Assembly: GCF_004684775.1 (NCBI RefSeq) | Contig: NZ_SRIC01000012.1 | Location: 1-64,000 of the forward strand | DNA length: 64,000 nt | Direction: 5' to 3' | From: Streptomyces sp. MZ04 | GTDB lineage: Bacteria > Actinomycetota > Actinomycetes > Streptomycetales > Streptomycetaceae | Shown here: positions 33,489-41,033 of the stretch, one piece after another | How the letters are laid out: each line of letters begins with the position of its first letter | How positions within the stretch are numbered: position 1 is the stretch's first letter | Program-made: the position numbers and the translations under genes | Notes under the pieces: generated by a model | What the model was told of the DNA's origin: nothing | The model's database searches: none | The model's input: the letters and a program-made list of their open reading frames with translations, nothing else

Positions 33489-34404
33489 ACCCGTGGCGTT
33501 CGTACAGCCGCCTTGCGGCGCTGCCTTGCAGGACGTTCAGGCGGACGAGGTCGCCGGCGGCGTCGGTCCGCTCGAGCAGCGACCGCAGGACGGCGGAGCC
33601 GAGGCCCCGGCCCTGGAGGGCGGGGTCGAGATAGAAGTGCTCGAGCCACTGCCCGTCATCGTCGGGACGCAGCGTGACGCAGCCCGCGAAGGCGCCGTCG
33701 GCGACGATGACCGAGGTGTGCCGGGGCGAGAAGGAGTCCCGCAGCCGCTGGCGCACCCGGCAGGCGTCGAACCGGCCGAGCCGCTCCAGATCCGGGCGCA
33801 TCACCGTCGCCCGCAGCTCGGCGATCACCTCGACGTCCGTGGGCTCGGCGGCCCGCAGGGCCCAGGCCGGGGCGGGCAGCGACACCGGCGGCTCGTCTGT
33901 ACGCGCGTTCATGGCCGCAGTATCCCTGGTCGGCGACTGACGGCACGGAGTGGTCTCATCGGCCGCCTGGCAGCGGGCGCAGACGCCGCTCAGTTCGAGG
34001 GTGTGCTCGAGCCCGGCGAAGCCGGTGCTCTCGCCGAGGCGCTCGGCCCACCGCTCCACGACCTCGGCGTCGACCGGCTGACTGCGGCCGCAGCAGCGGC
34101 AGATCAGGTAGTGGCCGTGCTCGTCCGTGGGCCGCTGCAGATACAGCCGCTCGCCGCCTTCGTCGCGTACGACGTCGACGAGTCCCGCGCGGCCCAGCTC
34201 GCGCAGGGTGCGGTAGACCGTGGTCAGCCCGACCGCGCTGCCGGAGGCGGTCATCAGGGCGTGCAGCTCCTGCGCGGAGACGAAGTCCTGGCAGCGGCCC
34301 AGCGTCTCGAGGACGGCGGTGCGCTGCCGCGTCCTGCGCAGGCCCCGCTCGGCGGCACGGGTGTCCCGCGCGGCCGGCGGTGCCGCCGTCCGGGCATGGC
34401 TCAT
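33409..34404 (-). CDS. Zur-like Fur-family regulator fused to a GNAT acetyltransferase
   Basis: A 331-aa protein with two domains in one uninterrupted frame. Residues 1-148 are a full Fur/Zur repressor: winged helix with GLTTVYRTLREL, the metal-site His residues in DEHGHYLICRCC, and two structural-zinc pairs C102/C105 and C142/C145. A linker (about 149-180) with an internal Met166 leads to a complete GNAT domain (181-331) with motif A LQGRGLGSAVLRSL. AAGGAG is an ideal ribosome site. The usual Streptomyces Zur ends near residue 140, so the C-terminal enzyme is an addition. A Zur-like box lies in the promoter. The GNAT substrate is unknown. Confidence 0.88.
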   Translation of the reverse strand: MSHARTAAPPAARDTRAAERGLRRTRQRTAVLETLGRCQDFVSAQELHALMTASGSAVGLTTVYRTLRELGRAGLVDVVRDEGGERLYLQRPTDEHGHYLICRCCGRSQPVDAEVVERWAERLGESTGFAGLEHTLELSGVCARCQAADETTPCRQSPTRDTAAMNARTDEPPVSLPAPAWALRAAEPTDVEVIAELRATVMRPDLERLGRFDACRVRQRLRDSFSPRHTSVIVADGAFAGCVTLRPDDDGQWLEHFYLDPALQGRGLGSAVLRSLLERTDAAGDLVRLNVLQGSAARRLYERHGFSVEEQDPIDVYMVRRPGAQRPLQSG

Positions 34405-34445
34405 GGGGGCTCCTTGGCGGAACGGTGCCGGGTGGAGCCCCCATG
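34402..34445 (-). promoter_or_regulatory. 12-bp perfect inverted repeat covering the Zur-GNAT ribosome site and start
   Basis: CATGGGGGCTCC and its exact complement GGAGCCCCCATG flank a 20-base loop. In the mRNA the 3' arm contains GGAG of the ribosome site and the start codon, so the hairpin would hide both. Whether the transcript includes the 5' arm depends on the start point: if the -10 is TAGCAT (34448-34443), most of the arm would be lost. Confidence 0.6.
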
Positions 34446-34450
34446 CTAAA

Positions 34451-34465
34451 TGAACACGGTTTTCA
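34451..34465. promoter_or_regulatory. Zur-box-like operator
   Basis: TGAACACGGTTTTCA agrees with 12 of 15 positions of the Streptomyces Zur box TGAAAATGATTTTCA. It fills the spacer between a TCGACT -35-like and a TAGCAT -10-like hexamer on the minus strand, 47 bases upstream of the Zur-GNAT start. Confidence 0.7.
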
Positions 34466-34519
34466 AGTCGATGCCGGTCGACGACCGCCGACCAGGGATG
34501 TCGCCGTCCGGCGGACGAC

Positions 34520-35788
34520 CTAGCTCGCCTGCTTCTCGTACCCCACGAGCCGCACGCACACGGTCAGGCCCTCGATGGCCTGCTCCAGCTCCGCGAGGCC
34601 CGGGTAGCTGGGCGCGATGCGGATGGTGGCGTCGCGCGGGTCCTCCCCGTACGGGTGGGTGGCGCCGGCCGGGGTCAGCACGATGCCGGCGTCGGCGGCA
34701 CGGCGCACGACCTCCTTCGCGCAGCCGTCCGGCACCTCGAGGGTGACGAAGTAGCCGCCCTTGGGGTCGGTCCACCGGGCCAGGCCGGTGGAGCCGAGCT
34801 CGGCGTCCAGGATCCGGGCAACCGTCTCGAACTTCGGCTGGAGCAGGGCGCGCTGCCGCTCCATGTGGGCGCGCACACCGTCGGCGTTCCGCAGGAACAG
34901 GACGTGCCGCAGCTGGTTGATCTTGTCCGGGCCGATCGACCGCTTGGCGTTGTTGGCGAGCAGCCACTGCACGTTCGCCGGGGACGAGCCGAAGAAGGCG
35001 ACACCCGCGCCCGCGGCGGTGACCTTCGAGGTGGAGCCGAACACGAACGCGCGGTCGGCGTGGCCCGCGTCCGCGCAGGCGGCGAGCAGATCGGCGATCT
35101 CGGCGGGCTCGTCGGTGAGGTGGTGGGCGGCGTACGCGTTGTCCCAGAAGATCCGGAAGTCCGGTGCGGCGGTCTCCATGCGGGCCAGGCGCGCCACGGT
35201 CTCGTCGCTGTACGTGACACCGTCGGGGTTGCTGTACTTCGGGACGCACCAGATGCCCTTGACCGCCGGGTTCTCGGCGACGAGGCGCTCCACGACATCC
35301 ATGTCCGGGCCATCGGCCGTCATCGGCACCGGGATCATGTCGATCCCGAAGCGCTGGCAGAGCGCGAAGTGGCGGTCGTAGCCGGGCACCGGACACAGGA
35401 ACGCGATCCGCTCCTGCTCCACCCAGCGGGACTCCGCCCCCGGCACCACGCCGAGCAGGGCGTGCACCAGGCAGTCGTGCATCAGCTCCAGGCTGGAGTT
35501 GCCGAGCGCGAGCAGCTGCCCGGCGGGCACCTGCAGCACACCGGCGAAGATCTCCCGCAGCTCGGGCAGGCCCTGCAGACCGCCGTAATTGCGTACGTCC
35601 GTGCCGTCGGCGGCGGTGTGCCGCCCGCCCGGCAGGCTCAGCAGGTCGTCGGAGAGGTCGAGCTGCTCGGGCGCCGGCTTGCCGCGCGTGAGGTCGAGCT
35701 TGAGCCCGCGGGCGACAAGGGCCTCGTAGTCCCGCAGGGCCCGCTCGCGGAGCCCGCTCAGGGCGTCGGCGCTCAGCTCGGTGGTCAT
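34520..35788 (-). CDS. class I/II aminotransferase (PLP)
   Basis: A 422-aa fold-type I aminotransferase. Visible blocks are LTRGKPAPEQLDLSDDLL, RNYGGLQGLPELREIF, IWCVPKYSNPDGVTYSDE and the PLP Lys in FVFGSTSKVTAAGAGVAFF; the C-terminal Arg lies in DATIRIAPSYP. This pattern belongs to the MocR-less aminotransferase group common in actinobacteria; the amino donor and acceptor are unknown. GAGAGGAC precedes the ATG by 8 bases. It lies upstream of the Zur-GNAT gene on the same strand, but a separate promoter follows it. Confidence 0.9.
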   Translation of the reverse strand: MTTELSADALSGLRERALRDYEALVARGLKLDLTRGKPAPEQLDLSDDLLSLPGGRHTAADGTDVRNYGGLQGLPELREIFAGVLQVPAGQLLALGNSSLELMHDCLVHALLGVVPGAESRWVEQERIAFLCPVPGYDRHFALCQRFGIDMIPVPMTADGPDMDVVERLVAENPAVKGIWCVPKYSNPDGVTYSDETVARLARMETAAPDFRIFWDNAYAAHHLTDEPAEIADLLAACADAGHADRAFVFGSTSKVTAAGAGVAFFGSSPANVQWLLANNAKRSIGPDKINQLRHVLFLRNADGVRAHMERQRALLQPKFETVARILDAELGSTGLARWTDPKGGYFVTLEVPDGCAKEVVRRAADAGIVLTPAGATHPYGEDPRDATIRIAPSYPGLAELEQAIEGLTVCVRLVGYEKQAS

Positions 35789-35914
35789 GGGTGTGTCCTC
35801 TCACTGCTGGTGGCGCGGCCCGTACTGGCACCGGGGCTTCCGTACTGCCTGCCGAGGATACAAACCGGCATGGCCGGGCACGCCCGCCGGGGCGTCTCGG
35901 CCTACCCTCGGGGA

Positions 35915-36271
35915 ATGGTGCAGAGCGCGGCTCAAGACGTCACCGGCTATCTGGCCGAGGTGCCCGACGGGCACAGGGCCGCCCTGACGAGGCTGCGGCA
36001 GCTCTGCCTGGCGGAGCTGCCGGGCTTCGACGAGGTCATGGCGTACGGGATGCCCGCGTACGAGCGTGGCGGCACCGCCGAGATCGCCTTCGCGAGCCAG
36101 AAGCAGTACGTCTCCTTCTACCTTCTGCGCGGCGAGGTGCGCGAGGCCTTCGAGGAGCGTCTCGCCGGACACGACATGGGCAAGGGCTGCCTGCGGTTCC
36201 GCAAGCCGGAGAGCATCGACTTCGAGCTGGTGCGGGACCTGCTCAGGGCGACGGCGGCGCTGCCGGGGTGA
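35915..36271 (+). CDS. DUF1801 (YdhG-like) protein
   Basis: A 118-aa small protein of the DUF1801/iron-chaperone-like fold: LAEVPDGHRAALTRLRQLCLAELPGFDEVMAYGMPAYERGG is the family signature start, followed by IAFASQKQYVSFYLLR and GKGCLRFRKPESIDFELVRDLL. Function is unknown. There is no ribosome site at normal distance; TACCCT ends 6 bases before the ATG, so a leaderless mRNA is likely. The 3' end overlaps the convergent DUF4345 gene by 29 bases. Confidence 0.85.
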   Translation: MVQSAAQDVTGYLAEVPDGHRAALTRLRQLCLAELPGFDEVMAYGMPAYERGGTAEIAFASQKQYVSFYLLRGEVREAFEERLAGHDMGKGCLRFRKPESIDFELVRDLLRATAALPG

Positions 36272-36668
36272 CCCGGGCGCCCTGAAGCGCCTTCTCCTCG
36301 GCGTCCGCGAGCCAGAAGAGCAGCGGCGAGACGACCAGTTCGACGACGGTCAGCATCACCTGGAACGCGTGCGGCCACCCCTCCACGGCCAGCGAAAGCA
36401 GCCGCCCGATCGCGCCCAGCAGGAACACCCCGGTCAGTACCCGCACCGCCGCCGCGGGGATCGGCGACTGCCGGGCCGCCCAGAGCCAGGCGAGGCCGTA
36501 CCCGGCGAAGATCGCGCCGAAGAACCGCCCGAGACTGTCGATCGTCGGCCCGGCCGAGCTCTCGCCCGGGATCGAGGCGTTTCCGAGCAGTACGTGGAAG
36601 AGGCCGATCGCCACGCACGCGTACCCCATCACGAGTACGAGCCCGCGGAGCGCCTTGGCTCTGGTCAT
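36243..36668 (-). CDS. DUF4345-type integral membrane protein
   Basis: A 141-aa protein with four predicted helices (about 9-28, 47-64, 72-90 and 99-120) and the GRFFGAIFAGYGLAWLWAAR block that characterises DUF4345. No catalytic residues are evident. It is divergent from a TetR repressor with two related palindromes between them, so it is probably the target of that repressor. Confidence 0.8.
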   Translation of the reverse strand: MTRAKALRGLVLVMGYACVAIGLFHVLLGNASIPGESSAGPTIDSLGRFFGAIFAGYGLAWLWAARQSPIPAAAVRVLTGVFLLGAIGRLLSLAVEGWPHAFQVMLTVVELVVSPLLFWLADAEEKALQGARVTPAAPPSP

Positions 36669-36690
36669 GACTTACCGCCCCTGCCACTAG

Positions 36691-36742
36691 TAGACACATA
36701 TCTATCAGGCAGGCTAGGGGACACTACTAGACATGTGTCAAG
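36691..36742. promoter_or_regulatory. paired operator candidates of the TetR/DUF4345 divergent promoters
   Basis: TAGACACATATCTA (36691-36704) and TAGACATGTGTCAA (36729-36742, with the perfect core GACATGTGTC) are related near-palindromes. The second ends just before TATGCT, the -10-like hexamer 6 bases upstream of the TetR GTG, so binding there would silence the regulator. Confidence 0.7.
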
Positions 36743-36754
36743 TATGCTGCGGTC

Positions 36755-37363
36755 GTGCCTCCCCGTCAGCGACTCAGTCCCGCCGATCGCCGCGCCCAGC
36801 TCCTCGCCGTCGCCGCGCGGCTCTTCGCGGCGCACCCGTACGACGACGTGCTGATGGAGAGCGTCGCCGAGCACGCCGGAGTCTCCCGCGCGCTGCTCTA
36901 CCAGCACTTCCCCAACAAGCGTGACCTCTTCGCCGCGCTCTACAAGGAGGTGTCCGAGCAACTGCTGGCCAAGTCCCGGTTCGACCCCGCGGACACCCTC
37001 GTCGAGCAGCTCGTCGAGGGCCTGGACGCGCATATCGAGTACTTCGCGGAGAACCGCAACACCGTCCTCGCGGCGAACCGGGTCCTGGCGGGCGACCGCC
37101 TGGTCCAGACGATCATGGCCGACGAACTCGACGCCCTGCGCGAGCGGTTGCTCGGCGTGCTCCCGCTCGCCGACGATGCCACCAGGCGGGCCGTGTCGGG
37201 CGTCCTGAAGAGCTGGCTGGTCTTCGTCCAGGTGCTGTGCGTGGACTGGCTCACCGAGGAGACCTGTACGCGTACCGAACTGCGCGACGTGTGCGTCGGC
37301 GCCGTTCTGGGCGCCCTGCGGCCGCTGCTCGACGAGGACCCGGCCCCGGAGTGGCCGCGCTGA
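36755..37363 (+). CDS. TetR-family transcriptional regulator
   Basis: A 202-aa repressor. The N-terminal DNA-binding domain (RRAQLLAVAARLFAAHPYDDVLMESVAEHAGVSRALLYQHFPNK in outline, residues 12-56) is classical; the C-terminal ligand domain (60-202) is helical. The GTG has no ribosome site but TATGCT ends 6 bases upstream, so the mRNA may be leaderless. It very likely controls itself and the divergent DUF4345 gene. Confidence 0.92.
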   Translation: MPPRQRLSPADRRAQLLAVAARLFAAHPYDDVLMESVAEHAGVSRALLYQHFPNKRDLFAALYKEVSEQLLAKSRFDPADTLVEQLVEGLDAHIEYFAENRNTVLAANRVLAGDRLVQTIMADELDALRERLLGVLPLADDATRRAVSGVLKSWLVFVQVLCVDWLTEETCTRTELRDVCVGAVLGALRPLLDEDPAPEWPR

Positions 37364-37406
37364 CGGCGGACGGGGCGGCTACGCACCGGGCGGCTACGAT
37401 CCGCGC

Positions 37407-37790
37407 ATGTCGCGCAGCGAGAAGAAGGCCCGGCGCCTGGTCGTCGACGGGAACGTCTACCTGTGGACGCTGGGGCACACGCACCACGCGCTGGGCGACG
37501 GACGGTACGAGGACTGCTGCGAAGTGCTCGCCGTCAGGCGGTTTCGGGCCAGTGGGCGGCTGCGTGTGCTCTTCCGGGAGGGCCCCGGCCGGTTCGTCCC
37601 CGACGGGCATCTGCACTCCGGGGCGGTCGGCACCGAAGGCGGCGGATTCCTCAACCTGCACGAGCCCGGCACCGCCAGGGCCCTGCTCGACGCGGCGCTG
37701 GCCCAGGGCTGGGCACCCGACGATCCCGCCGTCCGGGAGCTGGACGGCTGGACCCTGTTCGAGGCCGTGGCCACCCGCCGTCGCGCGTAA
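37407..37790 (+). CDS. hypothetical protein, 127 aa
   Basis: Not recognised. A basic N terminus (SRSEKKARR) precedes a compact beta-rich sequence (LVVDGNVYLWTLGHTHH, RLRVLFREGPGRFVPDGHLHSG, GFLNLHEPGTARALLDAALAQGW) that resembles the many small Streptomyces proteins found near integral kinase-less regulators. No signal peptide or membrane segment. TACGAT ends 6 bases before the ATG, so it may be leaderless. Coding bias supports a real gene. Confidence 0.65.
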   Translation: MSRSEKKARRLVVDGNVYLWTLGHTHHALGDGRYEDCCEVLAVRRFRASGRLRVLFREGPGRFVPDGHLHSGAVGTEGGGFLNLHEPGTARALLDAALAQGWAPDDPAVRELDGWTLFEAVATRRRA

Positions 37791-37847
37791 GATCGCGCAC
37801 CCGACGTCGGCGCGCATGGGGGCCGGCGCAGAGTTCTGGAGCGTGAC

Positions 37848-38282
37848 ATGGACGACGCGACGGCGAAGCGGCTCGGCGCGGGGAAGTATCTGCTGGTCAG
37901 CAGCTACCGCAAGAACGGCACCCTGGCGCCGACCCCGGTCTGGGTGGTCCAGGACGGCACGGCGCTGGGTGTCTGGACGGTCGCGGACTCCTGGAAGGCC
38001 AAGCGGATCCGCAACCGCGCCGACGTCCTGGTCGGCCCCTGCGATGCGCGGGGCAACCCCACCGGCGAGCAGATCCCCGCCACCGCCGAGATCTGCGACG
38101 CCGAACGGACGGCCCGCTACCGCACCCTCATCACCCGCAAGTACGGCCTGATGGGCAGGCTGACCCTGCTCGGCAGCAGGCTCCGGCGCGGTCTCGGCGG
38201 GACGGTGGGGATCCGCGTCACGCTGACGGAGGGCACCGAGGGCACGGATCCCGCCCAGGTCACCGACGCGTCGCCGAGCTGA
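37848..38282 (+). CDS. PPOX-class F420-dependent flavin-fold protein
   Basis: A 144-aa split-barrel protein of the pyridoxamine-oxidase-like class: LGAGKYLLVSSYRKNGTLAPTPVWVVQDG, WTVADSWKAKRIRNRADVLVGPCDARGNPTG and IPATAEIC are the F420/FMN-binding family pattern. It may reduce a small substrate with F420H2. GGAG lies 6 bases before the ATG. Its 3' end overlaps the convergent TPR gene by 23 bases. Confidence 0.88.
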   Translation: MDDATAKRLGAGKYLLVSSYRKNGTLAPTPVWVVQDGTALGVWTVADSWKAKRIRNRADVLVGPCDARGNPTGEQIPATAEICDAERTARYRTLITRKYGLMGRLTLLGSRLRRGLGGTVGIRVTLTEGTEGTDPAQVTDASPS

Positions 38283-39321
38283 ACTCCGCACCCGCCGCAG
38301 CGCCTGCCTTCGCGTCGATCTCCGCCCGGAAGGCGATGGTCGTCTCGCGGGCGTGCCGCAGGCCGATCCGGGTGAAGTCCCGCTCGAGGCCGTCGAGTTC
38401 GGCCAGCGTCTCGGTCCGGTCGCGGCCCAGCCGGGCGCGCGACTTCACCAGGCCGAGTCGGGAGAGAGCCATGCCGCGCGGCTCCCGCATGGTGCGGAAC
38501 TCCTCGAGCGCGATGGCGTACATCTCGCGCGCCGCGCCGTAACTCCCGTCCCGGTAGAGCACGTTGCCGCGCATCTTGTGGTTGTAGGCGAGTGCGCTCG
38601 CCAGATCCATGGCGCGGCAGATCACCTCCGCCTCGGACAGAAGGGCCAGTGCCCGCTCCGCCTCGCCCCGCAGCGACAGGACGTCGGCGACCCCGCGCAG
38701 CGACCAGGCGCGCCCCCGAGCGTCCTGCGCGTCGGTCGCGATCCGGACGCACTCGGTGAACAGCTCGAGGGCCTCGGCGTGGTCGCCGGCGTTGCGCCGC
38801 ATCTGCGCTATGCCGGACATCGCCCACACCATGTGCCGCGCCTCGCCGTGCGCCCGCCCCTGTTCGAGCAACTGCTCGTGCAGCGCCGCGACGGCCGCGT
38901 AATCCCCCTGGATACGTCCCGTCTCGGCGAGCCCGGCCAGCGCGTAGCCATGGGCGAGCCGTTCCCCGCTGTCGGCCGCGAGCGTGACCCCCCAGGCAAG
39001 CAGCCGCCGGGCGAGCCGCAGTTGCCCGCACTGGCGGGCGAGCGTGCCGCCGCTCCACAGCGCCCAGGCCATGGCGCCCGCGTCCCCCGCCCCCCGCGCG
39101 CTGCGGTAACTCTCCCGCCAGGCGGCGCGCGCCTCGTCCACCCGGCCGAGCCGCCGCCCCGCCTCGGCGAGGGCGAGTGCGGCACGCGCCCTCGCCAGGG
39201 CGGTGTCCGCCTGGGAGAGGGCGCGGCCCGCGGCCGCGTGCACCTCCTCGTAGGAGGAGTTCACGCCGAGCGCCGAGCCCAGTTCCCCCTGGTACTCGGG
39301 CGCGAATGCCTTGCCGTGCAT
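38260..39321 (-). CDS. tetratricopeptide-repeat protein
   Basis: A 353-aa all-helical protein of about eight TPR units, for example ADTALARARAALALAEAGRRLGRVDEARAAW, GEARHMVWAMSGIAQMRRNAGDHAEALELF and GSYGAAREMYAIALEEFRTMREPRGMALS in outline. There is no DNA-binding or enzyme domain, so it is probably a protein-interaction scaffold, like the C-terminal halves of SARP or BTAD regulators. GAGAGG lies 11 bases before the ATG. An inverted repeat lies at its promoter. Confidence 0.82.
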   Translation of the reverse strand: MHGKAFAPEYQGELGSALGVNSSYEEVHAAAGRALSQADTALARARAALALAEAGRRLGRVDEARAAWRESYRSARGAGDAGAMAWALWSGGTLARQCGQLRLARRLLAWGVTLAADSGERLAHGYALAGLAETGRIQGDYAAVAALHEQLLEQGRAHGEARHMVWAMSGIAQMRRNAGDHAEALELFTECVRIATDAQDARGRAWSLRGVADVLSLRGEAERALALLSEAEVICRAMDLASALAYNHKMRGNVLYRDGSYGAAREMYAIALEEFRTMREPRGMALSRLGLVKSRARLGRDRTETLAELDGLERDFTRIGLRHARETTIAFRAEIDAKAGAAAGAEFSSATRR

Positions 39322-39337
39322 AGATCCAAGACCTCTC

Positions 39338-39372
39338 GATCAACTCCGTACGCCGGTCTCCGTACGTTGATC
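39338..39372. promoter_or_regulatory. inverted repeat at the TPR-gene promoter
   Basis: GATCAAC and GTTGATC flank two copies of CCGTACG, giving a 35-base dyad 17-51 bases upstream of the TPR start codon. It could be an operator; the regulator is unknown. Confidence 0.45.
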
Positions 39373-39500
39373 AAGAAGCTACGAGCGGTGCGCGGTGCGG
39401 CGAATCCCTCCGCGTATGGGTCATGCCGTACGACTCCAGGGCTACGGGCGGGGCCCATGGTCATCATCGGGACGTACGGGGGAGTGGGGGTCCGCGGCCG

Positions 39501-40664
39501 TCAGTCGGTGTCCTGCGCGGGCGCGGGCGTGGAGTCGAAGGCGGGCATGTCGTCGAAGACGGCGACGGCATCGGAAGCGGCGGCAGCGGCAGCGGAGGTC
39601 GCGGCACCGGCGGCGGCCGAGCCCCCCGTCGCGGCCTGCAGAGCCGAGATGCACGCGGCGATCGACTGCTGCAGCTCCTCGAGGCGCAGCAGCATGTCGT
39701 CCTCGTAGATGTCGTCGACCTCGGCGTCGTCGAAGGTCAGCTCCTCGAAGACCTTCGTGGCCTTCTGCAGGCTGTTGTAGAACTTCGCGCGGCGCTCCTG
39801 GACCCGCAGCTGCGGATCGCTCTGGACGGTCTGGGCGACCAGGTCCTTCACGGTGTCGTACGCCTCGCGGGCCCACTCGCCGGAGTCCTCGCCGTCGTCG
39901 AGCTCGTCGATGAGGGACAGATGCCGCTCGGCCTCCTCCTTCAGCTCGGCGGGCGCGTCGATGAGTTGGCCCGCCGGGGTCTTGACCTGCCCCTTGTCGA
40001 CGATCTGGCGTACGTAGTCGACCCGGTCGCCCGCCTTGGCCTCGGCCGCGACCGCCTTCTTGAGGTCGTCGGCGCGGACGATGTCACGGACGAGCTCCGT
40101 GCGCAGCGCCGGGTCATCGTCGAGCCGGTCCATCAGCGCCTTCCGCGCCGCTTCCGCGGTGCCGGGGTCGGCGAGGATCGCGGCCCTGAGCGCCGTCGGG
40201 TTCTCGGCGACCTCCAGAGCCTTGGTCGGGCGGATGCCCTCGGCCTCGGCGGCCTCCGTGATCGCGTTGCCGCGCGGGGTGAGGGCACTGGACCGGGCCG
40301 AGTAGTACGTCAACCAGGCGTCGGCGTCCGGGAGTTCGATGTCGACGCCGGGCGTGAGGGTCTCGAAGTGGGGTACGAGACCGTCGTCGGCGGCCTTGTC
40401 CCAAGCCTTGTAGTAGCGCATGACGCGCTCGGCGGAGCAGCCCGCCAGCTCGCTGAACTCCTTCGCCGACACCTTCGGCGTCTCGTCGGCGCCCTGCTCC
40501 TGAGGGCTCTGCCCGCCGGGCCGCACACTGCGCGCGACCTTCAGGGCGAAGGCCCAGCCGCCGGTCCGGGCGTAGGCCCCGAACTCGCGGGCGTCCCGGG
40601 CCACCGGGTCGGGAACCTCGGCGGGCGGGACGGCGGCTTCAGACGGCGCGATGGCGAGAGTCAC
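39501..40664 (-). CDS. hypothetical 387-aa helical protein with HTH-like N-terminal part
   Basis: Function not recognised. An N-terminal segment (VSAKEFSELAGCSAERVMRYYKAWDKAADDG, around 62-92) resembles a helix-turn-helix, followed by a conserved-looking YYSARSSALTPRGNAITEAAEAEGIRP, a long charged helical region with TELVRDIVRADDLKKAV, and an Ala-rich tail ending in an acidic DDMPAFDSTPAPAQDTD. No signal peptide. The GTG follows AGGAG by 8 bases. A nucleoid or partition-related DNA-binding role is possible, but that is a guess. Confidence 0.7.
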   Translation of the reverse strand: MTLAIAPSEAAVPPAEVPDPVARDAREFGAYARTGGWAFALKVARSVRPGGQSPQEQGADETPKVSAKEFSELAGCSAERVMRYYKAWDKAADDGLVPHFETLTPGVDIELPDADAWLTYYSARSSALTPRGNAITEAAEAEGIRPTKALEVAENPTALRAAILADPGTAEAARKALMDRLDDDPALRTELVRDIVRADDLKKAVAAEAKAGDRVDYVRQIVDKGQVKTPAGQLIDAPAELKEEAERHLSLIDELDDGEDSGEWAREAYDTVKDLVAQTVQSDPQLRVQERRAKFYNSLQKATKVFEELTFDDAEVDDIYEDDMLLRLEELQQSIAACISALQAATGGSAAAGAATSAAAAAASDAVAVFDDMPAFDSTPAPAQDTD

Positions 40665-41033
40665 GAAAAGTTCTCCTGGATGGTGATGACAACTATCTGA
40701 GAGCTGACTCGCCACCTTATCGCCTCTATTGGGCTGGTATAAGGGCGAGTTGTTTATGCCGGAACCACTGGCCCATGGTGCGGAGTCAAGGCTTCCGGCA
40801 CGGCCGGCTTCTCCGGGGGGCCTACACGAGGTGATCACATCTCCTCCCCGAGGATGACCCTGTGCATACGGCACTACAGCGCCCGTGGGCCGATAGTCCG
40901 ACTCAGAGTCGGACTTCCCCGGCCGATCCGGCCCGGATATTAGAGGGGAACCTGCTGACCGCCCTGACGTGCACCGATGTGACGCCGGGCACAGTCACCC
41001 TGCCTGCCAATCCCGACGGGGGTCTCTTTCGCC
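40665..41033. other. 369-base intergenic region between divergent genes
   Basis: No gene is seen. It is less GC-rich than its surroundings. It holds an imperfect inverted repeat near the hypothetical gene (CTCGCCACCTTAT at 40708-40720 and ATAAGGGCGAG at 40739-40749), the perfect palindrome at 40895-40915 and a TATTAGAGGGGA stretch near 40938 that may be part of the exporter leader. Confidence 0.7.
40895..40915. promoter_or_regulatory. perfect 21-bp palindrome upstream of the MmpL exporter
   Basis: Arms AGTCCGACTC and GAGTCGGACT are perfectly complementary around a single central A. The form and size suit a TetR- or MarR-type dimer. No regulator gene is adjacent, so the repressor would act from elsewhere. 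Confidence 0.7.
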
